DNA of 64,000 nucleotides from RUG100 sp963542695 (GTDB lineage: Bacteria > Bacillota > Clostridia > Peptostreptococcales > Anaerovoracaceae): NCBI GenBank assembly GCA_963542695.1, contig CAUTYX010000010.1, forward strand, positions 1-64,000, given 5' to 3'. Position numbers and translations under genes: made by a program. The notes under the pieces are model-generated. The model had not been told where the DNA came from. It searched no databases and saw nothing but the letters and a program-made list of their open reading frames with translations. Position 1 is the first letter of the stretch, and each line of letters opens with the position of its first letter. Positions 61,780 through 64,000 of this stretch are shown here, in pieces.

Positions 61780-63237
61780 CTACGCTTTCCCTTTATTTGC
61801 GGCCTTTCGCTGGAAAGACAAGAAAACCCCAACGGCACAGATTATTACGAAAATGAAAAAGGAACGGTTTATCACCTTCACCAACATATCTGTAGAACCT
61901 GCTGCAAGAGAACTGCCTCCCATATACAGAGAAACCACCATGGTTACAATGACCATTCCAATGGTTTGTCCCAAGGTTCGCATGGTCGATACCAAGGAAG
62001 ACGCCACCCCAAAATCTGCTTTTTCAACACAGGACATAATAGCATTGGTATTGGGAGAAGAAAATAGTGAAAAGCCAAGACCGGTAACGACTAAGGATAC
62101 CACTACCACCCATACCGGCGTATCTCTTCCTATAAAAACAAAAGGCAAAATACCTAATGCACTAATGGCCATTCCAATAGATGACAAAGTAAACGGTGAA
62201 AATGTATCGGAAAGCTTTCCCATTTGGGGAGACAAAACGGCCATAATAATCGGCTGGCAAATCATAATTAACCCGGAAACCTGAGAAGAGTATCCCATAA
62301 TCACCTGCAAATATACAGAGACCAAGTAGGCCAATGCCGAAGTAGCCGCATAGTTTAACATAGCCGACAAGTTGGACAGACCAAATCCAATATTACTTTT
62401 AAAAAGAGATACTTTCAACGCCGGATCTTTCTGGCGATTTTCATAAATGATAAAAGCTATTACCAATGCCACTCCGACAGCAATCATTACCAAAGACCAC
62501 TTGCCATAGACTGTTGTCTGAGACAACCCCAGCATCAATACAACAATCGAAATAATGAATAAAATATTTCCGCCCACATCCAGTTTACGCCCTTTGTTTG
62601 ATGCCGTATCTTTTGGTAAAAACACCACCGCCAGAATGAGAGAAACAACTGTCATCGCAACTGTAAATATAAAGATGGATCTCCAACCCAGTTGGTGATT
62701 AAGGAAGCCACCAAGAACCGGTCCCGAAGATAATCCTACATAGACGCCTCCCAAGTTAAAGCCGATAGCTCGCCCTCTTTTATTTGGAGGAAAGGCACTG
62801 ATCAAAATGGCTGTATTGGTACTGAAAACCATAGATGCCCCTATCCCTTGCATCAACCTCATGACCAGTAGCATGCCAAAGGAAGTGGCCATTACACTGG
62901 CTAAACAGCCAAGGGCAAACAACCCAAGACCTATAACCATTACATTCCTACGACTTGTGATGTCGGCAATACGTCCCCATGGAACCGAAAAAGCCGCCAC
63001 AGACAGGGCATATATAGTCACCATCCAGCCAATGGATGAGGCGCTAACGTCGAATTCGCTACCAATAGAGGGAATAGACAAGTTCAAAGCACTGCCGGAA
63101 AAGGCCGTAACAAAAGAGGCAATTGCCGCCACAATTACAACAGACATTGCCATCTTTTTATCTTGTATTGCAGATTCTCCCTTAGGGAGAATCTGCTTTT
63201 TATCATTCACTTTTTTATCTTCTTCCATTGTTTTCAT
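61780..63237 (-). CDS. MFS drug-efflux-type transporter (DHA2-like)
   Basis: A 485-residue membrane transporter with about 14 hydrophobic segments. The MFS motif A region is ISFDVSASSIGWMVTIYALSVA-like at the N-terminus then GRIADITSRRNVMVIG; motif C is GVYVGLSSGPVLGGFLNHQLGW near residue 165. These indicate a proton-driven exporter of drugs or metabolites. It starts 2 nt after the O-acetylhomoserine sulfhydrylase stop, so they are co-transcribed. The start is uncertain: ATG at 63237, 63228 or the later MAMSVVIV, because a terminator-like hairpin lies in the first codons. Confidence 0.88.
   Translation of the reverse strand: MKTMEEDKKVNDKKQILPKGESAIQDKKMAMSVVIVAAIASFVTAFSGSALNLSIPSIGSEFDVSASSIGWMVTIYALSVAAFSVPWGRIADITSRRNVMVIGLGLFALGCLASVMATSFGMLLVMRLMQGIGASMVFSTNTAILISAFPPNKRGRAIGFNLGGVYVGLSSGPVLGGFLNHQLGWRSIFIFTVAMTVVSLILAVVFLPKDTASNKGRKLDVGGNILFIISIVVLMLGLSQTTVYGKWSLVMIAVGVALVIAFIIYENRQKDPALKVSLFKSNIGFGLSNLSAMLNYAATSALAYLVSVYLQVIMGYSSQVSGLIMICQPIIMAVLSPQMGKLSDTFSPFTLSSIGMAISALGILPFVFIGRDTPVWVVVVSLVVTGLGFSLFSSPNTNAIMSCVEKADFGVASSLVSTMRTLGQTIGMVIVTMVVSLYMGGSSLAAGSTDMLVKVINRSFFIFVIICAVGVFLSFQRKAANKGKA
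63170..63201 (+). terminator. Terminator-like hairpin inside the 5' end of the MFS gene, plus orientation
   Basis: GCAGATTCTCCC-TTA-GGGAGAATCTGC is a perfect 12-bp stem followed by TTTTTATC on the plus strand. It encodes QILPKGESA in the MFS frame on the minus strand, where no T-run follows. No plus-strand gene is near. Confidence 0.5.
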
Positions 63238-63239
63238 TC

Positions 63240-64000
63240 TTACCGAATAGCTGCAAAACCTTTCTCCAGGTCTTCTATGATGTCCTCCACATTTTCCAGA
63301 CCAACAGACAAACGAACCATACCGCTTTCAATACCTGCAGCCTTTAGCCCTTCTTCTGAAAGCTGACGATGGGTCTCACTGGCAGGATGCAACACGCATG
63401 TTTTAATATCGGCAACGTGAACTTCGTTGCTGGCCAGTTCCAGTGCGTTCATCCACTTCATGGCGCCTTCTCTTCCACCTTTTACAACAAGGGAAATAAC
63501 GCCACTGGCACCCTTTAAATATTTTTGAGCCAAAGGATAATTGACATCGCCAGGCAAGCCAGGATATGTAACTTTTTCTACTTCCGGCAGCTTCTCCAGG
63601 TATTCTGCAACAGCCTGTGCATTTTCACAGTATCTTTCCATACGAACCGCCAAGGTTTCCAGCCCCAGATTCAGTAAAAATGCCGAATGAGCAGCCGGAT
63701 AACACCCAAAGTCTCTCATTAGTTGCATCCGTGCTTTTAGAATATAGGCAGCCTTGCCGTAAGTTTCCGTATAGGAAATCCCATGATAGGTAATATCCGG
63801 TTCCGTCAGACCAGGGAAATTCCCTTTGGTCCAGTCAAAATTGCCACTATCTACAATGATGCCTCCCCCTTGTACAGCATGTCCGTCCATATACTTTGTG
63901 GTGGAATGAGTTACAATGTCCGCTCCAAATTCAAAGGGACGACAAAGGATCGGTGTAGCAAAAGTATTGTCCATAATCAATGGTACATTATGTCTGTGGG
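63240..64000 (-). CDS. O-acetylhomoserine sulfhydrylase-type PLP enzyme, partial (5' end beyond window)
   Basis: The C-terminal part of a Cys/Met-metabolism PLP enzyme. The visible frame is open to the window edge and begins PHRHNVPLIMDNTFATP. The PLP Lys lies in HSTTKYMDGHAVQGGG, followed by YHGISYTETYGKAAY and the C-terminal substrate region HPASETHRQLSEE with VRLSVGLENVEDI. These patterns fit O-acetylhomoserine aminocarboxypropyltransferase (MetY-like), which makes homocysteine or cysteine from sulfide. The MFS exporter follows after 2 nt. Confidence 0.93.
   Translation of the reverse strand, partial: HRHNVPLIMDNTFATPILCRPFEFGADIVTHSTTKYMDGHAVQGGGIIVDSGNFDWTKGNFPGLTEPDITYHGISYTETYGKAAYILKARMQLMRDFGCYPAAHSAFLLNLGLETLAVRMERYCENAQAVAEYLEKLPEVEKVTYPGLPGDVNYPLAQKYLKGASGVISLVVKGGREGAMKWMNALELASNEVHVADIKTCVLHPASETHRQLSEEGLKAAGIESGMVRLSVGLENVEDIIEDLEKGFAAIR

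Overview
The window looks like chromosome of a strictly anaerobic, low-to-mid GC Clostridia-type Firmicute, possibly the Peptostreptococcales/Anaerovoracaceae side. The basis is the content: a SCIFF peptide with its radical SAM maturase, membrane pyrophosphatase, AdhE, ATP-type PEP carboxykinase, malic enzyme, an RnfC/PrdC-like protein, many radical SAM and flavin enzymes, AGGAGG ribosome sites, and TPP and glycine riboswitches. The genus is not determined. Most genes lie on the minus strand; plus-strand units are gltX, an amino-acid permease, hicAB, malic enzyme-ROK, NusG-II/Gx, mutY and the PrdC-like gene.

Layout. 1-52: an apparent end of an IS3-like element. 112-5.8 kb: hppA, secG, a broken AEC transporter, and a purine salvage pair. 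5.9-14.7 kb: gpsA, a radical SAM protein and a TrxR-like flavoprotein, divergent from gltX; then nadE, two FAD proteins and a stress protein. 14.8-18.8 kb: SCIFF maturase and SCIFF peptide, an EFR1 flavodoxin-ferredoxin, and a second radical SAM/SPASM protein. 19-24.7 kb: M18 aminopeptidase, MscL with a zinc ribbon, a Tet(M)-like GTPase-NYN gene with three in-frame stops, trxA and yebC. 24.9-28.4 kb: a saccharopine dehydrogenase-like gene behind a tandem glycine riboswitch, divergent from an APC permease. 28.5-34.3 kb: P1B-like ATPase with DUF6110, CoA-disulfide reductase-rhodanese, NhaC.

34.3-36.1 kb is a small accessory scar: hicAB under a palindromic operator, an integrase 3' remnant, then tRNA-fMet, tRNA-Leu and tRNA-Asn. 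36.2-44.2 kb: MBL hydrolase, pirin, GNAT, malic enzyme, ROK, ApbE, NusG-II/Gx and DAHP synthase. 44.2-51 kb: one giant InlB/YDG-repeat surface protein with an in-frame TAA before its wall anchor. 51.4-55.7 kb: ThiT with a TPP riboswitch, mutY, an MBL protein and the PrdC-like protein. 55.9-64 kb: fermentation and carbon genes: a truncated ADH-like pseudoenzyme, adhE with a 3' frameshift, pckA, an MFS exporter and an O-acetylhomoserine sulfhydrylase cut by the window edge.

The most unusual points are: a SCIFF peptide lacking both residues that form the thioether in the characterised homologue; five in-frame nonsense codons in three otherwise intact genes plus a one-base shift in adhE; a conserved-looking but metal-ligand-less ADH beside adhE; and a glycine riboswitch in front of a saccharopine dehydrogenase-like gene. 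I did not see a CRISPR array, prophage or large new defence system.
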